Shown here one piece after another: positions 29,201 to 36,674 of a stretch of DNA of 64,000 nucleotides; position 1 is the stretch's first letter; each line of letters starts with the position of its first letter. The notes beneath the pieces were generated by a model. The model was not told where the DNA came from, searched no databases, and saw nothing but the letters and a program-made list of their open reading frames with translations. A program made the translations under genes and the position numbers. Source of the stretch: Candidatus Paracaedibacter acanthamoebae (GTDB taxonomy: Bacteria; Pseudomonadota; Alphaproteobacteria; Paracaedibacterales; Paracaedibacteraceae); assembly GCF_000742835.1 (NCBI RefSeq), contig NZ_CP008941.1, positions 2,285,690 through 2,349,689 on the forward strand, in the 5' to 3' direction.

Positions 29201-31435
29201 AAAATCACTTTTAGTAAAGAGTCGTTAAAAGGGTTGGGGGCGCAAATCTTAGGCCAGGCTTTATTATCCGGCGTCGATGCGTTGGGTGAAACGCTGTCTA
29301 AGGCAGCCTCGACAACGGCCCAAACCGCCACTCAAACGGTCACTCAAGCGACGACCAAAGCAGCGACCCACTCCGTGACCTGGGTTGATCGTTTCCAGAA
29401 AGCCCTCTCTACCAGTTTAAAAACCAACCTGGCGAACGGAGCAGCGCGTGGCCTGGTTTATGGCAATTGGCGGGATCAGCTGAAAGAAGCGGGGATTAAC
29501 TTTGTGACCGACACCGCTGCTCAGTTTGGAGCTGAGCAAATTGGGGTGGGCCGCAAGGAGGAGATCAAGCAAGACTTAAAGGCCGGTCAGATTGATCTTT
29601 ATAACTATCTGTCGCACAAGGTCTCTCATGCAGCGTTAGGCGCGGCGACGCGAGCCGCCAATGCAAAACTGAGCGGCGGCAATCGTAAAGAGGTTAAAAA
29701 GGCCGCCAAAGGCGGTGCCATTGGGGCTGCTTCTGCAGAAATGCTGGCGGAAGCCATGATGCCATCAGCCTTAAAGCGGATTGAGAACCGCCTGGCAAAG
29801 GACGGTCTCACTCCCGGGACTCAAGCTTATACAAAAGGTCATCAAACCTTGCTGGCAGAGGAACTCAAAAACCTCAAGGCGTGTGGCGAAATAGCAGCGG
29901 TAATTACCGCCCAAGCCATTGGTGGGGATATTGAAGCAGCACAACTGGCTGCCCGGAATGCATTGACTTATAATAGTGCACATGTCTTAACAGGATTATC
30001 GATCATTTCTGACACGGCCACTGCCGACTTTTTTGAACAGTACAAACAAGCAGAAGAAGACGAAGCAACGTGTGTCCAAGCAGAAGCAGAGTTGGAAAAA
30101 GCTTTGCAGGACTGGAAAGAGTTAAAGGATACAGATAAGAGGCTACAGAAAGGTCGTTACCAAGAGGAACAAGGAACGACAGCGAGCGTTACCGACGCTG
30201 TATCGGCTTTATTGTTTGATGTGGCTAGTCGCGATAAGCGTGTGGCGACGACTCAAGGTCTTCAAGCCATGGGGGATAAGGTTCGAGGCCTTATTAATCA
30301 GTATGAAGATTCCTTTAGTAACCGTACTCAGTTGATTGAAAGATATCCCCTCATCAATATGAAAGAACTCAGCCGGGCGAGTATCGTGGACCAAGCCAAA
30401 GAAACTTTAGCCAAATATACTCAACCTGTCTTAGGGGTGATGAGTGAAAGCTCGAATGCATCGCTCCAGACTATGGCGATGATGGGGGCTAGCACTTTAG
30501 CAACTTCCCGCGTCTTAGCCCCCCAAGCAAGCCTGTCTGGGACTATGGCTGTTCGAGCAGCTGCCATCGGGGGTGGTGAAGCAACCCTGGGAAGTGCGAT
30601 GGGGAGAGGAATGGCGCGAGCCCCTAAAAACCCAATATTTGGAGGGGGAGCTGTTGTTGCGGGGAGTGTTGGGTATGGTGTTCATCGGGTTTACGAGTAT
30701 TACAAAGAAACCCAAAGAGCGTCTGCCGATCAAGCCACCGCTTACCGTGAAGACTTAAGGCAAGGTTATAGTGATATCCAAGCCTCTCGCAGTCAAAACT
30801 GGATGAGCCAAAATGCTCATGCTTATCCGACCGGCGATGTCCCTATCCCTGGTCTCTATAATCCAAGGACAGACAAGGGTAAAGAGAAGCTGACAGATCA
30901 TGATATCAGTACCTTTGATGCCCATGCCGCTAATGCACGCTGGGTTGATCTAGGGTTTGATACTCATACGGGTAGGGTGCAAATTCTCTCTACCCCGCTT
31001 CCTGAACCCTCACAACCAATCTTAGAAGGGTTTGACCAGTCAGAGATCTTAAAAGGGTACCTCGAAGGTTATGACCATATCCCTCCGACCATAGGGATCA
31101 CCCTCGAAGGCTTTGACATATATAATGGGCCGGAGATGAATGTGTTGACAAGTGATAATGCTGAAAATCATACGAGCACACAAATTACAAGCGACCTTGA
31201 GAAGTGGGCTAGAGAACCTTCTAGTATTCAAGACCAGATGGCTTTAGAAGCAGCTAGAAGAGGGGAAGGAAAAAGAATTATTAAAAATTTAAATGATCCT
31301 CTTTATAAAGGCATGGAAAAAATGGAATATAAGGTTAAATCAGCTACTGGAAAAGATTCGGTGGTCCATTATGTGAGAGATCCAAAAACTGGGAAATTAA
31401 TGGACTTCAAATTTAAAAAGAGAAGTATAGACTAA
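23291..31435 (+). CDS. Giant haemagglutinin-like polymorphic toxin with OTU-like and DUF637-like regions
   Basis: A 2714-residue secreted protein. A signal peptide (MFFRKIVSSLVIVSYTKLVIASSFA) precedes about 1300 residues of Asn/Gly/Ser-rich beta-helix repeats (INSGQI, LNSGTL, LLNSGSL types) like filamentous haemagglutinins. Residues ~1430-1670 look like an OTU/papain-fold protease: AGNDCAFNCLG with Cys1438 and, after QLGQKLRIMF, HFNVLL with His1665. Residues ~1680-2000 repeat in downstream cassettes and include a DUF637-like pretoxin part (HQGMSAAAKVVASIVL). Ala/Gly-rich helices follow, then the delimiter YNGPEMNVLTSD (2611-2622) and a unique basic 92-residue C-terminus (VVHYVRDPKTGKLMDF), probably the toxin. 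No TpsB-type transporter is in the window. Confidence 0.85.
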   Translation: MFFRKIVSSLVIVSYTKLVIASSFAVEAEFQKASHILKLSIDRTVDSTGNSTFLDLRVVKQDIATGEKEDLPSAQVDFEEQSTTGTIVPVVGKNDTCSWFEWMVPDVGIIKVDLNGNIVLQGVTHQSPTSLLKIKTSHLITLRNCAIHNLHLSSHAALLEGNNRLTNYKANHTFGITAFNGGQEQLKNLLLKQGRFLNATTLSVQGEGIWDLRGNSFVNQGNLIIGAQGHTINNASLVSNLGCIQGGQLQLWATNYLNSGTLDLAKLRIHTRENMINQGQIHTAEEGIYRFGSQLINSGQITSDNTYLFASTRAIGTLINKGSMSAPQGNFKSLKLINNQDIGHQRTLLQDSHLTNTQSIELGEIQSTSILLTLLNSGSLTGSGTLTLRAGENSGAMTVTDLVFTPSCDPLSHSQPFKNSGSLRGQTVTSLGQALANQGQCEMEVLTLNNGAKLTNGAGGELDIDLLFLPAGILHNEGMVRVQALDGESLDHASLIENSGRLELSHILQNDYQDLDGRILALILNNNGQFIANSDLVYDYFRIYRGHYLSRSLNRNVNVKVSPHQGYYPSNPPQRWFIDGRVSAPSLRIKHLPLADEFLRTLSRTHVIDESTTWAAWIYLSFYNSIVSQSHDLSSLGHLILEGWHPIATLAFQDNIITKGISLRNFNHISIEKSLRATTGNIKVDQTDALRVGVDNDHLGELRADQGEIDVQVNNLADLRYAKAYAKNKLEIESLNKTVQFGERVIVPAHEVAQKVPSDPNEFMGRATFGSASRSTEFYLPNKSCLHSETNRVVLKAKEQIEGQFGSVFGGQGFHFKAADINLLNTNLFLLGDSTIEANSFHYHRTPNVKLSFGNIGDTYNINYTVQTSHVARLFLLGNLNLLAPHFDVSGNDGFISGDLIRYGQILDDQSEFIRFKSYLHFQEYFKKKIVIPVPMCFGRHIRIEFPYKADCVGTSGGNFVLGQRLSLDRGGELSVEGGDLSAQHIRANLSAVQLQALRAAIQRAPSQITRLDTEMEVMAQGNPLINQTAEGRLIVGTEDSTIVQRPLHLPFLDPVRGVLTLTLPQDIDFRMDPTLEALSLMYHFHRTTGRVYDNQGNSGVAAYKAGLTMGRGLALLGIPLTPQWLGTLNTVLLFYQTVSCNGQQYLVPHAYIPQTTQADRVQRNGALQSRTMDLTAGTNTSQGGTLSVAGPQASMNLNFGRQESRSANIPGVGSIAPQEINENGDLNKTLRADSTLTDLTMSAPQGNAHLKGEGNVTLVNSTLSAGHTTTVEVDHKLTLKSSSAVSDQGPTRVTVGDLEMETLIETIYTSNGYYQRAARDATLGSNCSLLSVQVANDAEALGALFYGTAIDFTTGGTRHFGAVAQQGASETHTKKKSTYREWCTYHLTRLLIKEKPDNGAAEPSSLRRGMPLRCPSREEQSLTDFYENPVSSAGNDCAFNCLGISREEALTLLLSLKDKPEARQIVAPEIRLAYIAGDLDLLPGFATMPAYQSLKAYKGLLQSLTQTVDTGLRSALGLTDSQSWKDAYTSIQTHNLQDQYSDFMEKANHYLTFDAELGAFAERPEVYERYLYSYVDTNKMMGYQFDQFDARLGVWKRSSSAFDLLARQLGQKLRIMFNNKETGAFDLIHEDDFDGEPITLLHTRAGTQDGFSATKEETETALNHFNVLLTADQQQNLSADFDRKAADGAIYISSEGNALDEGIVMQSLTGVTKKSGGVLIETIVQNWMREQTISRKKKWTSRTKRVQTTHFIAQSQACKTTAPQGEVEFLGGKGLFLTASEIRARKIRLQAVDGVINLLTALDIDSVETKKRSKDAVWKCQSQTFDYHETRRPCQLFYDEEEGGIEFLTPEGIVVEMVQEKHSRTDGDKNQGRPREWQRLKDYSNLPGYEWMKLLDEREDVVRIYVDERHDSGRFAHQGMSAAAKVVASIVLTICTGGAGSLLTMVTSSLMNSMIINTLDQRGRVDRAAKITFSKESLKGLGAQILGQALLSGVDALGETLSKAASTTAQTATQTVTQATTKAATHSVTWVDRFQKALSTSLKTNLANGAARGLVYGNWRDQLKEAGINFVTDTAAQFGAEQIGVGRKEEIKQDLKAGQIDLYNYLSHKVSHAALGAATRAANAKLSGGNRKEVKKAAKGGAIGAASAEMLAEAMMPSALKRIENRLAKDGLTPGTQAYTKGHQTLLAEELKNLKACGEIAAVITAQAIGGDIEAAQLAARNALTYNSAHVLTGLSIISDTATADFFEQYKQAEEDEATCVQAEAELEKALQDWKELKDTDKRLQKGRYQEEQGTTASVTDAVSALLFDVASRDKRVATTQGLQAMGDKVRGLINQYEDSFSNRTQLIERYPLINMKELSRASIVDQAKETLAKYTQPVLGVMSESSNASLQTMAMMGASTLATSRVLAPQASLSGTMAVRAAAIGGGEATLGSAMGRGMARAPKNPIFGGGAVVAGSVGYGVHRVYEYYKETQRASADQATAYREDLRQGYSDIQASRSQNWMSQNAHAYPTGDVPIPGLYNPRTDKGKEKLTDHDISTFDAHAANARWVDLGFDTHTGRVQILSTPLPEPSQPILEGFDQSEILKGYLEGYDHIPPTIGITLEGFDIYNGPEMNVLTSDNAENHTSTQITSDLEKWAREPSSIQDQMALEAARRGEGKRIIKNLNDPLYKGMEKMEYKVKSATGKDSVVHYVRDPKTGKLMDFKFKKRSID
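31121..31156 (+). repeat. Pretoxin delimiter motif, copy 1
   Basis: Encodes YNGPEMNVLTSD (residues 2611-2622 of the giant protein). It is preceded by the conserved WVDxGxxTxxGxxxILSTP and LEGF elements that also occur in cassettes 2 and 3. All similarity between the three units ends right after this motif, so it marks the point of toxin exchange. Confidence 0.8.
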
Positions 31436-31455
31436 ATAAATTAAGGATAAGGCGT

Positions 31456-31872
31456 ATGATAAAGGTAATATGTAAGTATGCAAGGCTAAGCGATGTTCCT
31501 AATTCTTCTGCACTTGATAATTATAGGCAGGATGTAAACCCACTCGATTATGATTTTTATCTTACTGGTGGCATATTTTACCAGGTTCTAGGAGTAACAT
31601 GCAGATCTTCTATACCTTGGCTTTACATCGTTAGACATGATGAAGGAAATAATATAGATATACTTCCAGCAGTTTTATTCGATTTTGATTGGCAGAAAGT
31701 TCCTAAAGATTGGTATATACGTATCAATGGATCAACTGGGGAGAACATGGAGTTATTGCCAGAAAAATTAGTTCATATTGATCACTGGTATGAAAGGTAT
31801 ATTGATGAAGATCCTGCTATATTAGAAATTATATCTCTGACAATACACAATAATAGTCAGCAAGAGGGTTAG
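31456..31872 (+). CDS. Putative immunity protein for the giant protein's C-terminal toxin
   Basis: A 138-residue cytoplasmic-type protein without signal peptide, not recognised by family. It starts 20 bp after the toxin stop codon with an AAGGATAAGGCGT ribosome binding site, and is acidic and rich in aromatic residues (DWYIRINGS, DHWYERYIDEDP). Small acidic proteins placed directly after polymorphic toxin genes usually neutralise the cognate C-terminal domain, which in this case is basic. The role rests on position and composition only. Confidence 0.6.
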   Translation: MIKVICKYARLSDVPNSSALDNYRQDVNPLDYDFYLTGGIFYQVLGVTCRSSIPWLYIVRHDEGNNIDILPAVLFDFDWQKVPKDWYIRINGSTGENMELLPEKLVHIDHWYERYIDEDPAILEIISLTIHNNSQQEG

Positions 31873-31971
31873 AAAATAACCTTCGTACATTAAAGTGCAA
31901 GAGGGACAAAAGCCTCAATCCAAAACGGCGAGATCTCTGTCTATTCCGAAGGCGACGCCTTAGATATCGGC

Positions 31972-34149
31972 ATGCTCACGACCGGCACCAACAAAATCTT
32001 CTTAGGCGCGAGTGGTAGCTATGCGCAGGAAGCGGTCTATGATTGGTACCAGCGCCAAGAAATTAAGAAAAAGCGCCGGTTTAATAAACTAAGTGGCTTT
32101 GCTAAAACCCGCCGCTTAGAAAGCAAGCACACATACCAAGTCGCTCGGCCTTGCACCACCATCTCGACGAATAAGAAAGAGATTGATCTGTACGGTGGCA
32201 AAGGTGTGTCGCTGCGGGGCAGTGTTCTCCAAGGTGGCAAGCTGACGGTGGAGGCCAAAGAAGGTCTTATTCACTTGCTCACGACCATGGGCATGGACTG
32301 TGTGGAGGTGAAGAAATCCTCCAAGGATCCGTTATGGCAGTCAAAGTCTCAAAGCTTTGAGTATCACGAGAATCGCCAACAATGCCAATTCCATTATGAC
32401 GAAGCGCAAGGCGGCATTGAGTTCAAAACCCCGGAAGGGATTGTGGTTGAACTCGTCACCGAAAAGCACTCCAAGGCGGATGGCAAGAAGGATAAAGGCC
32501 GGCCGCGGGAATGGCAACGGCTCAAGGATTACAGTAATCTGCCTGGCTATGAATGGATGAAGCTCCTCGACGAACGAGAGGATGTGGTGCGCATTTATGT
32601 GGATGAACGCCATGACTCTGGTCACTTTGCCCATCAAGGGATGACAGCTGCCGCGAAGATCATAATAACCATTATTATAACGCTGTGTACAGCGGGTGGA
32701 GGTCTGGCAAGCCTGGGGGCGACCGGCGGAACTGCAGCGGCTGGTGGTGCTGCAGCCAGTACGGTAACATTCAGTAGTGTGGTGTCTTCCATGGCCATGG
32801 GAGCGTTACAAGGCGGCCTTGCGGCGGCGAGTAATCAGTTGATGTTCTCCATGATCGACAATCGCTTGAATATGAAGAATGTCAGTCGAGAGATGACCTC
32901 TTCCAGTACATTAAAGAGCATCGGCCAATCAGCGATGACGGCGGGATTAGGGAAAGGCTTAAGTTATGCAACGGGTATTCCAACCACCGGTTTACATGGC
33001 TTTGAAGAGCAAGCTTGGGGCAATGCTATTACAGCCGCGGCGAGACTTGGAACGGGGCTTGCTTTTGGTGAAAAGCCGAAAGATGTCCTGAAGAGCACAG
33101 TGGTCAACTATGCAGTTGATGTGGCCTCTGGCACGATAGCCAATAAGATCGGGGATTGGCGTCTGGAAGGGTTAGATCCGGTTGTGCATAAAGGTGTGCA
33201 TGCTTTAGCCGGCGGCTCGATGCAAGGATTGCTGACAGCTTTGTTAGGCGGTGACCGTAAGGAAATTCTCAAAGCCATGGGGGGAGGGGCCATGGGAGCC
33301 GTTGTTGCCGAAACCGTTGGTGAAGCCAAGGGGCTGTCAGATCTTGAAAATGGAGATCTACACGGTGGGAATTTTAGGGAGGAAAGTGCGAAGCTCTCAA
33401 AACTCTCTTCGTTGCTGGGTCAGTTAGGCGCAGAATTATCAGGATTAGATTCCTTGGCTGCTTTGCGGGCCGGTGAAAACGCGGTTGAGAATAATTGCCT
33501 ACCGTTGTTAGCAGCGCTTGCCTCGACAGGAGGCGGTGCAGCGGGTGGAACGGCTGCTGCTACAGGAGTGGGTAGTACTTTAGCCTATTATGGTTCTGCA
33601 ATATTGGCGGGAATAGGTCTGAGTTACTTGGCGGATAAACTTTCTGAGAATTCCATGGATGCAGCTCCAGAAGGAACAGGTTGGGTTGATGAAGGGGTAA
33701 ATACGGAAGAAGGAAAAGCAACAATTCTTTCAACACCGATACCAGCTATATTGTCAGTTCTTGAAGGGTTTACACCGCCACAGTTCGATCGGCGTTATGG
33801 TGATGAAGGCTTCCAAACGTACCAAGGACCCGATGCGTCGGTGTTGACAAAGGATGGGGAGTATTCCATAAAATCTAGATTGAAAGATGCACAATTGCCA
33901 ACTCAAGGAAAGATAAGGTTTATACCTAGAAAAAGCTATAATCCAAGCAAACCACTTGACCGAGGGGATTCATATGGATATGTGGATAGATTTGGGAATG
34001 AATGGACAAAAGGACCTTCAAGAACTGAAGGACAAGATTTTGAATGGGATATTCAATTGTCGAGGCAAGGTCAAAGTAAAATTGGTTGGGCATCAAGAGA
34101 TAATAAACATGTCAATGTCTCTTTAGATGGAAAAATTACTCACAAATAA
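31972..34149 (+). CDS. Orphan toxin cassette 2, C-terminus like polymorphic toxin type 17
   Basis: A 725-residue frame homologous to the giant protein from about its residue 1684 to the end, without signal peptide or beta-helix. Homology continues upstream of the first ATG to about 31905 in the same open frame (NGEISVYSEGDALDIG), and no ribosome binding site is evident, so it is a displaced cassette, not an independent gene. The DUF637-like part is followed by EGF-TPPQF-DRRYG and the delimiter. The last 97 residues (KIRFIPRKSYNPSKPLDRGDSYGYVDRFGNEW ... WDIQLSRQGQSKIGWASRD) resemble polymorphic toxin type 17 (Ntox17), a predicted nuclease. The C-terminal assignment is from memory of the family. 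Confidence 0.72.
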   Translation: MLTTGTNKIFLGASGSYAQEAVYDWYQRQEIKKKRRFNKLSGFAKTRRLESKHTYQVARPCTTISTNKKEIDLYGGKGVSLRGSVLQGGKLTVEAKEGLIHLLTTMGMDCVEVKKSSKDPLWQSKSQSFEYHENRQQCQFHYDEAQGGIEFKTPEGIVVELVTEKHSKADGKKDKGRPREWQRLKDYSNLPGYEWMKLLDEREDVVRIYVDERHDSGHFAHQGMTAAAKIIITIIITLCTAGGGLASLGATGGTAAAGGAAASTVTFSSVVSSMAMGALQGGLAAASNQLMFSMIDNRLNMKNVSREMTSSSTLKSIGQSAMTAGLGKGLSYATGIPTTGLHGFEEQAWGNAITAAARLGTGLAFGEKPKDVLKSTVVNYAVDVASGTIANKIGDWRLEGLDPVVHKGVHALAGGSMQGLLTALLGGDRKEILKAMGGGAMGAVVAETVGEAKGLSDLENGDLHGGNFREESAKLSKLSSLLGQLGAELSGLDSLAALRAGENAVENNCLPLLAALASTGGGAAGGTAAATGVGSTLAYYGSAILAGIGLSYLADKLSENSMDAAPEGTGWVDEGVNTEEGKATILSTPIPAILSVLEGFTPPQFDRRYGDEGFQTYQGPDASVLTKDGEYSIKSRLKDAQLPTQGKIRFIPRKSYNPSKPLDRGDSYGYVDRFGNEWTKGPSRTEGQDFEWDIQLSRQGQSKIGWASRDNKHVNVSLDGKITHK
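32458..33855 (+). repeat. Long direct repeat, copy in cassette 2
   Basis: About 1.4 kb nearly identical to 34878-36284 at constant offset 2420 (2429 after a three-codon insertion). Only a block around 32490-32640 is clearly diverged between the two; there cassette 2 matches the giant gene while cassette 3 matches the fourth fragment. The repeat ends precisely at the delimiter motif. Confidence 0.85.
33820..33855 (+). repeat. Pretoxin delimiter motif, copy 2
   Basis: Encodes YQGPDASVLTKD at the junction between the conserved cassette and the type-17-like toxin domain. It differs from copy 3 only at the penultimate residue. Confidence 0.8.
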
Positions 34150-34161
34150 GGATAAGTAGAA

Positions 34162-34494
34162 ATGAGTTTAATATTAAGGATTATTTTTGATGCTTGTACC
34201 CCTGAGCAATCAGCTAATTTATATTCAGAGATATTAAGCAAGGTATATGGTTTGAATAAAGAATTTAGAAGAGAACAATTTCGTCCTTATTGGAAAATTG
34301 AAAATTCATATGAAAGTTTGTTTATTTTGGATTCAGCCAACCTTGTTACAATAAGAGAAATTAAAGAGAAATTATTTCCCGGAAGTAAATACCTTCAAGC
34401 ATCAGAAATTATATGGGATAGAAATAGAGAGCCCATAAGTAATACATCCTTAATGCCTGAAGTAAGGTGGATACATCTGGAAGTAATAGAGTAA
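34162..34494 (+). CDS. Putative immunity protein for cassette 2 toxin
   Basis: An unrecognised 110-residue protein starting 12 bp after the cassette 2 stop codon with AAGGATAAG as ribosome binding site. It has no signal peptide or membrane segment and mixes helical and aromatic segments (FRPYWKIENSYESLFIL, EVRWIHLEVIE). Its spacing to the toxin mirrors that of the first toxin/immunity pair, which supports an antitoxin role. AT content is higher than in the flanking cassette DNA, suggesting separate acquisition together with the toxin tip. Confidence 0.6.
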   Translation: MSLILRIIFDACTPEQSANLYSEILSKVYGLNKEFRREQFRPYWKIENSYESLFILDSANLVTIREIKEKLFPGSKYLQASEIIWDRNREPISNTSLMPEVRWIHLEVIE

Positions 34495-34565
34495 ACTTAC
34501 CTGTTTGGACATTTCGTTAGGATGCCGCCCTTGAAGCAAATAGTTCACTATTGGAGAGATAAGAA

Positions 34566-34757
34566 ATGAAAAAACATCCATATGCTCAATTCGAAAATAC
34601 TGAAAACTGGAAAATATTAAAGTCAGCTTTACTTAAACTTAAAAAAAATAAAGATGTGGAGTTTAATACTCCTATGGAGTACATTTTGGGTTTTTTAGTT
34701 CAGAGCTTGTATGAAACTAAAATAAAACCTCAAACAAATAAATGTGAGCAAGATTGA
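34566..34757 (+). CDS. Small orphan immunity-like protein
   Basis: A 63-residue acidic/helical protein (HPYAQFENTENWKILKSALLKLKKNKDVE, TPMEYILGFLVQSL) with GGAGAG upstream of ATG. The pattern xxENTxxWKxxxxAxxxL ... TPxEYxxGFL reminds me of small immunity-type proteins next to polymorphic toxins, but no family name is certain. No toxin domain lies directly upstream of it, so its partner toxin may have been lost or be encoded elsewhere. Confidence 0.5.
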   Translation: MKKHPYAQFENTENWKILKSALLKLKKNKDVEFNTPMEYILGFLVQSLYETKIKPQTNKCEQD

Positions 34758-34759
34758 TG

Positions 34760-34841
34760 GCTGTATCAGGCACCCTCCGTCTTCTATTGTCACTACCGGG
34801 AATAAAATGATACAGGGCACCGAGAAAAAAATGATACAGTG
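34760..34841. mobile_element. Possible IS21-like end remnant at the cassette 3 junction
   Basis: AAAATGATACAGGG (34804-34817) and AAAATGATACAGTG (34828-34841) are direct repeats 24 bp apart, and CTGTATCAGGCACC (34761-34774) is a related copy in opposite orientation. Multiple short TGTATCATTTT-type repeats are typical of IS21-family ends. No transposase is present, so this would be a relic. The GTG start of the cassette 3 frame lies inside the second repeat. Confidence 0.35.
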
Positions 34842-36674
34842 AGCGATCCCAGATGCCGTCTTTTAAGAAATGTCAACACCGAAAAGCACTCCAAGGCGGA
34901 TGGCAAGAAGAATAAAGGGCGGCCGCAAGAATGGCAACGCCTGAAAGACTTCAGCAACACGCCGGGGTATGAATGGATCAAACTCTTGGACGAGCGCGAA
35001 GATGTGGTCCGTGTCTATGTTGATGAACGGCATGAGACATCCGAGGCTCGCCATCAAGGGATGACAGCTGCCGCGAAGATCATAATAACCATTATTATAA
35101 CGCTGTGTACAGCGGGTGGAGGTTTGGCAAGCCTGGGGGCGACCGGCGGAACTGCAGCGGCTGGCGGTGCTGCAGCCAGTACGGTAACATTCAGTAGTGT
35201 GGTGTCTTCCATGGCCATGGGAGCGTTACAAGGCGGCCTTGCGGCTGCGAGTAATCAGTTGATGTTCTCCATGATCGACAATCGCTTGAATATGAAGAAT
35301 GTCAGTCGAGAGATGACCTCTTCCAGTACATTAAAGAGCATCGGCCAATCAGCGATGACGGCGGGATTAGGGAAAGGCTTAAGTTATGCAACGGGTATTC
35401 CAACCATCGGTTTACATGGCTTTGAAGAGCAAGCTTGGGGCAATGCTATTACAGCCGCGGCGAGACTTGGAACGGGGCTTGCTTTTGGTGAAAAGCCGAA
35501 AGATGTCCTGAAGAGCACAGCGGTCAACTATGCAGTTGATGTGGCCTCTGGCACGATAGCCAATAAGATCGGGGATTGGCGTCTGGAAGGGTTAGATCCG
35601 GTTGTGCATAAAGGTGTGCATGCTTTAGCCGGCGGCTCGATGCAAGGATTGCTGACAGCTTTGTTAGGCGGTGACCGTAAGGAAATTCTCAAAGCCATGG
35701 GGGGAGGGGCCATGGGAGCCGTTGTTGCCGAAACCGTTGGTGAAGCCAAGGGGCTGTCAGATCTTGAAAATGGAGATCTACACGGTGGGAATTTTAGGGA
35801 GGAAAGTGCGAAGCTCTCAAAACTCTCTTCGTTGCTGGGTCAGTTAGGCGCAGAATTATCAGGATTAGATTCCTTGGCTGCTTTGCGGGCCGGTGAAAAC
35901 GCGGTTGAGAATAATTGCCTACCGTTGTTGGCAGCGTTTGCCTCGGCTGGGAGTGGTGCAGCGGGTGGAACGGCTGCTGCCACTGGCGTAGCAACAATGG
36001 GCAGTACCTTAGCTTATTATGGCTCTGCAATATTGGCGGGAATAGGTCTGAGTTACTTGGCGGATAAACTTTCTGAAGATTCGATGGATGCTGCCCCCGA
36101 AGGAACAGGTTGGGTTGATGAAGGGGTAAATACGGAAGAAGGAAAAGCAACAATTCTTTCAACACCGATACCAGCTATATTGTCAGTTCTTGAAGGGTTT
36201 ACACCGCCACAGTTCGATCGGCGTTATGGTGAGGAGGGCTTCCAAGCTTACCAAGGACCCGATGCGTCGGTGTTGACAAGTGATTCTCTATTACCCGGTG
36301 AAGGCCAGGTTGATACATATGGTGGACTTGGTCGTATCAGTAAAAGGGGAGATAATTTGGCAAGGCATCATATACCTAATGATAATTATATGGCGTCAAG
36401 AAGAATTGCTAAAAATGATGGAATAGCTATAATGGTGGAAAGTCCTACTCCCGGTGTAGGAGGCCGACATAGAGAGATACACACATATATACCTAGGCAA
36501 GACACTACTATGCAGCCCCGTGAGGCTTTAGCTCAAAGTATTCAATTAGCCCGCCGGATATATTCTGAAGATGGAATATACACACCTGAAATACGCTCAG
36601 CATTGCAAGATGTTATTATTAGAAATAAGGTTCATTTCCCCGATCTTTATAAGAAGGACAATTTAAATGACTGA
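34839..36674 (+). CDS. Orphan toxin cassette 3, HHxP-type C-terminal domain
   Basis: A 611-residue frame. Cassette homology starts near 34874 (TEKHSKADG); the first ~11 codons come from the repeat remnant, and the GTG has no visible ribosome binding site, so it is probably silent unless recombined. Residues up to YQGPDASVLTSD are almost identical to cassette 2. The unique 129-residue C-terminus contains LARHHIPNDNYMASRR and GGRHREIHTYIPRQD, reminiscent of HNH/AHH-type nuclease toxins with a His-His pair followed by a distal R-H. The exact toxin class is not known to me. The last codons overlap the next gene. Confidence 0.7.
   Translation: MSDPRCRLLRNVNTEKHSKADGKKNKGRPQEWQRLKDFSNTPGYEWIKLLDEREDVVRVYVDERHETSEARHQGMTAAAKIIITIIITLCTAGGGLASLGATGGTAAAGGAAASTVTFSSVVSSMAMGALQGGLAAASNQLMFSMIDNRLNMKNVSREMTSSSTLKSIGQSAMTAGLGKGLSYATGIPTIGLHGFEEQAWGNAITAAARLGTGLAFGEKPKDVLKSTAVNYAVDVASGTIANKIGDWRLEGLDPVVHKGVHALAGGSMQGLLTALLGGDRKEILKAMGGGAMGAVVAETVGEAKGLSDLENGDLHGGNFREESAKLSKLSSLLGQLGAELSGLDSLAALRAGENAVENNCLPLLAAFASAGSGAAGGTAAATGVATMGSTLAYYGSAILAGIGLSYLADKLSEDSMDAAPEGTGWVDEGVNTEEGKATILSTPIPAILSVLEGFTPPQFDRRYGEEGFQAYQGPDASVLTSDSLLPGEGQVDTYGGLGRISKRGDNLARHHIPNDNYMASRRIAKNDGIAIMVESPTPGVGGRHREIHTYIPRQDTTMQPREALAQSIQLARRIYSEDGIYTPEIRSALQDVIIRNKVHFPDLYKKDNLND
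34878..36284 (+). repeat. Long direct repeat, copy in cassette 3
   Basis: Partner of 32458-33855, in the same orientation. Near-identity at DNA level over more than 1.2 kb, with a nine-base insertion in the Ala/Gly-rich part, implies recent duplication or ongoing gene conversion and gives a large substrate for homologous recombination. Confidence 0.85.
36249..36284 (+). repeat. Pretoxin delimiter motif, copy 3
   Basis: Encodes YQGPDASVLTSD immediately before the HHxP-type toxin domain. Similarity to cassette 2 stops within a few bases after it. Confidence 0.8.

Noticed and set aside
23291-31435. Two-partner secretion passenger with adjacent TpsB transporter
   Set aside because: No TpsB-like gene is in the window and the N-terminus shows no clear TPS domain; the secretion route stays open.
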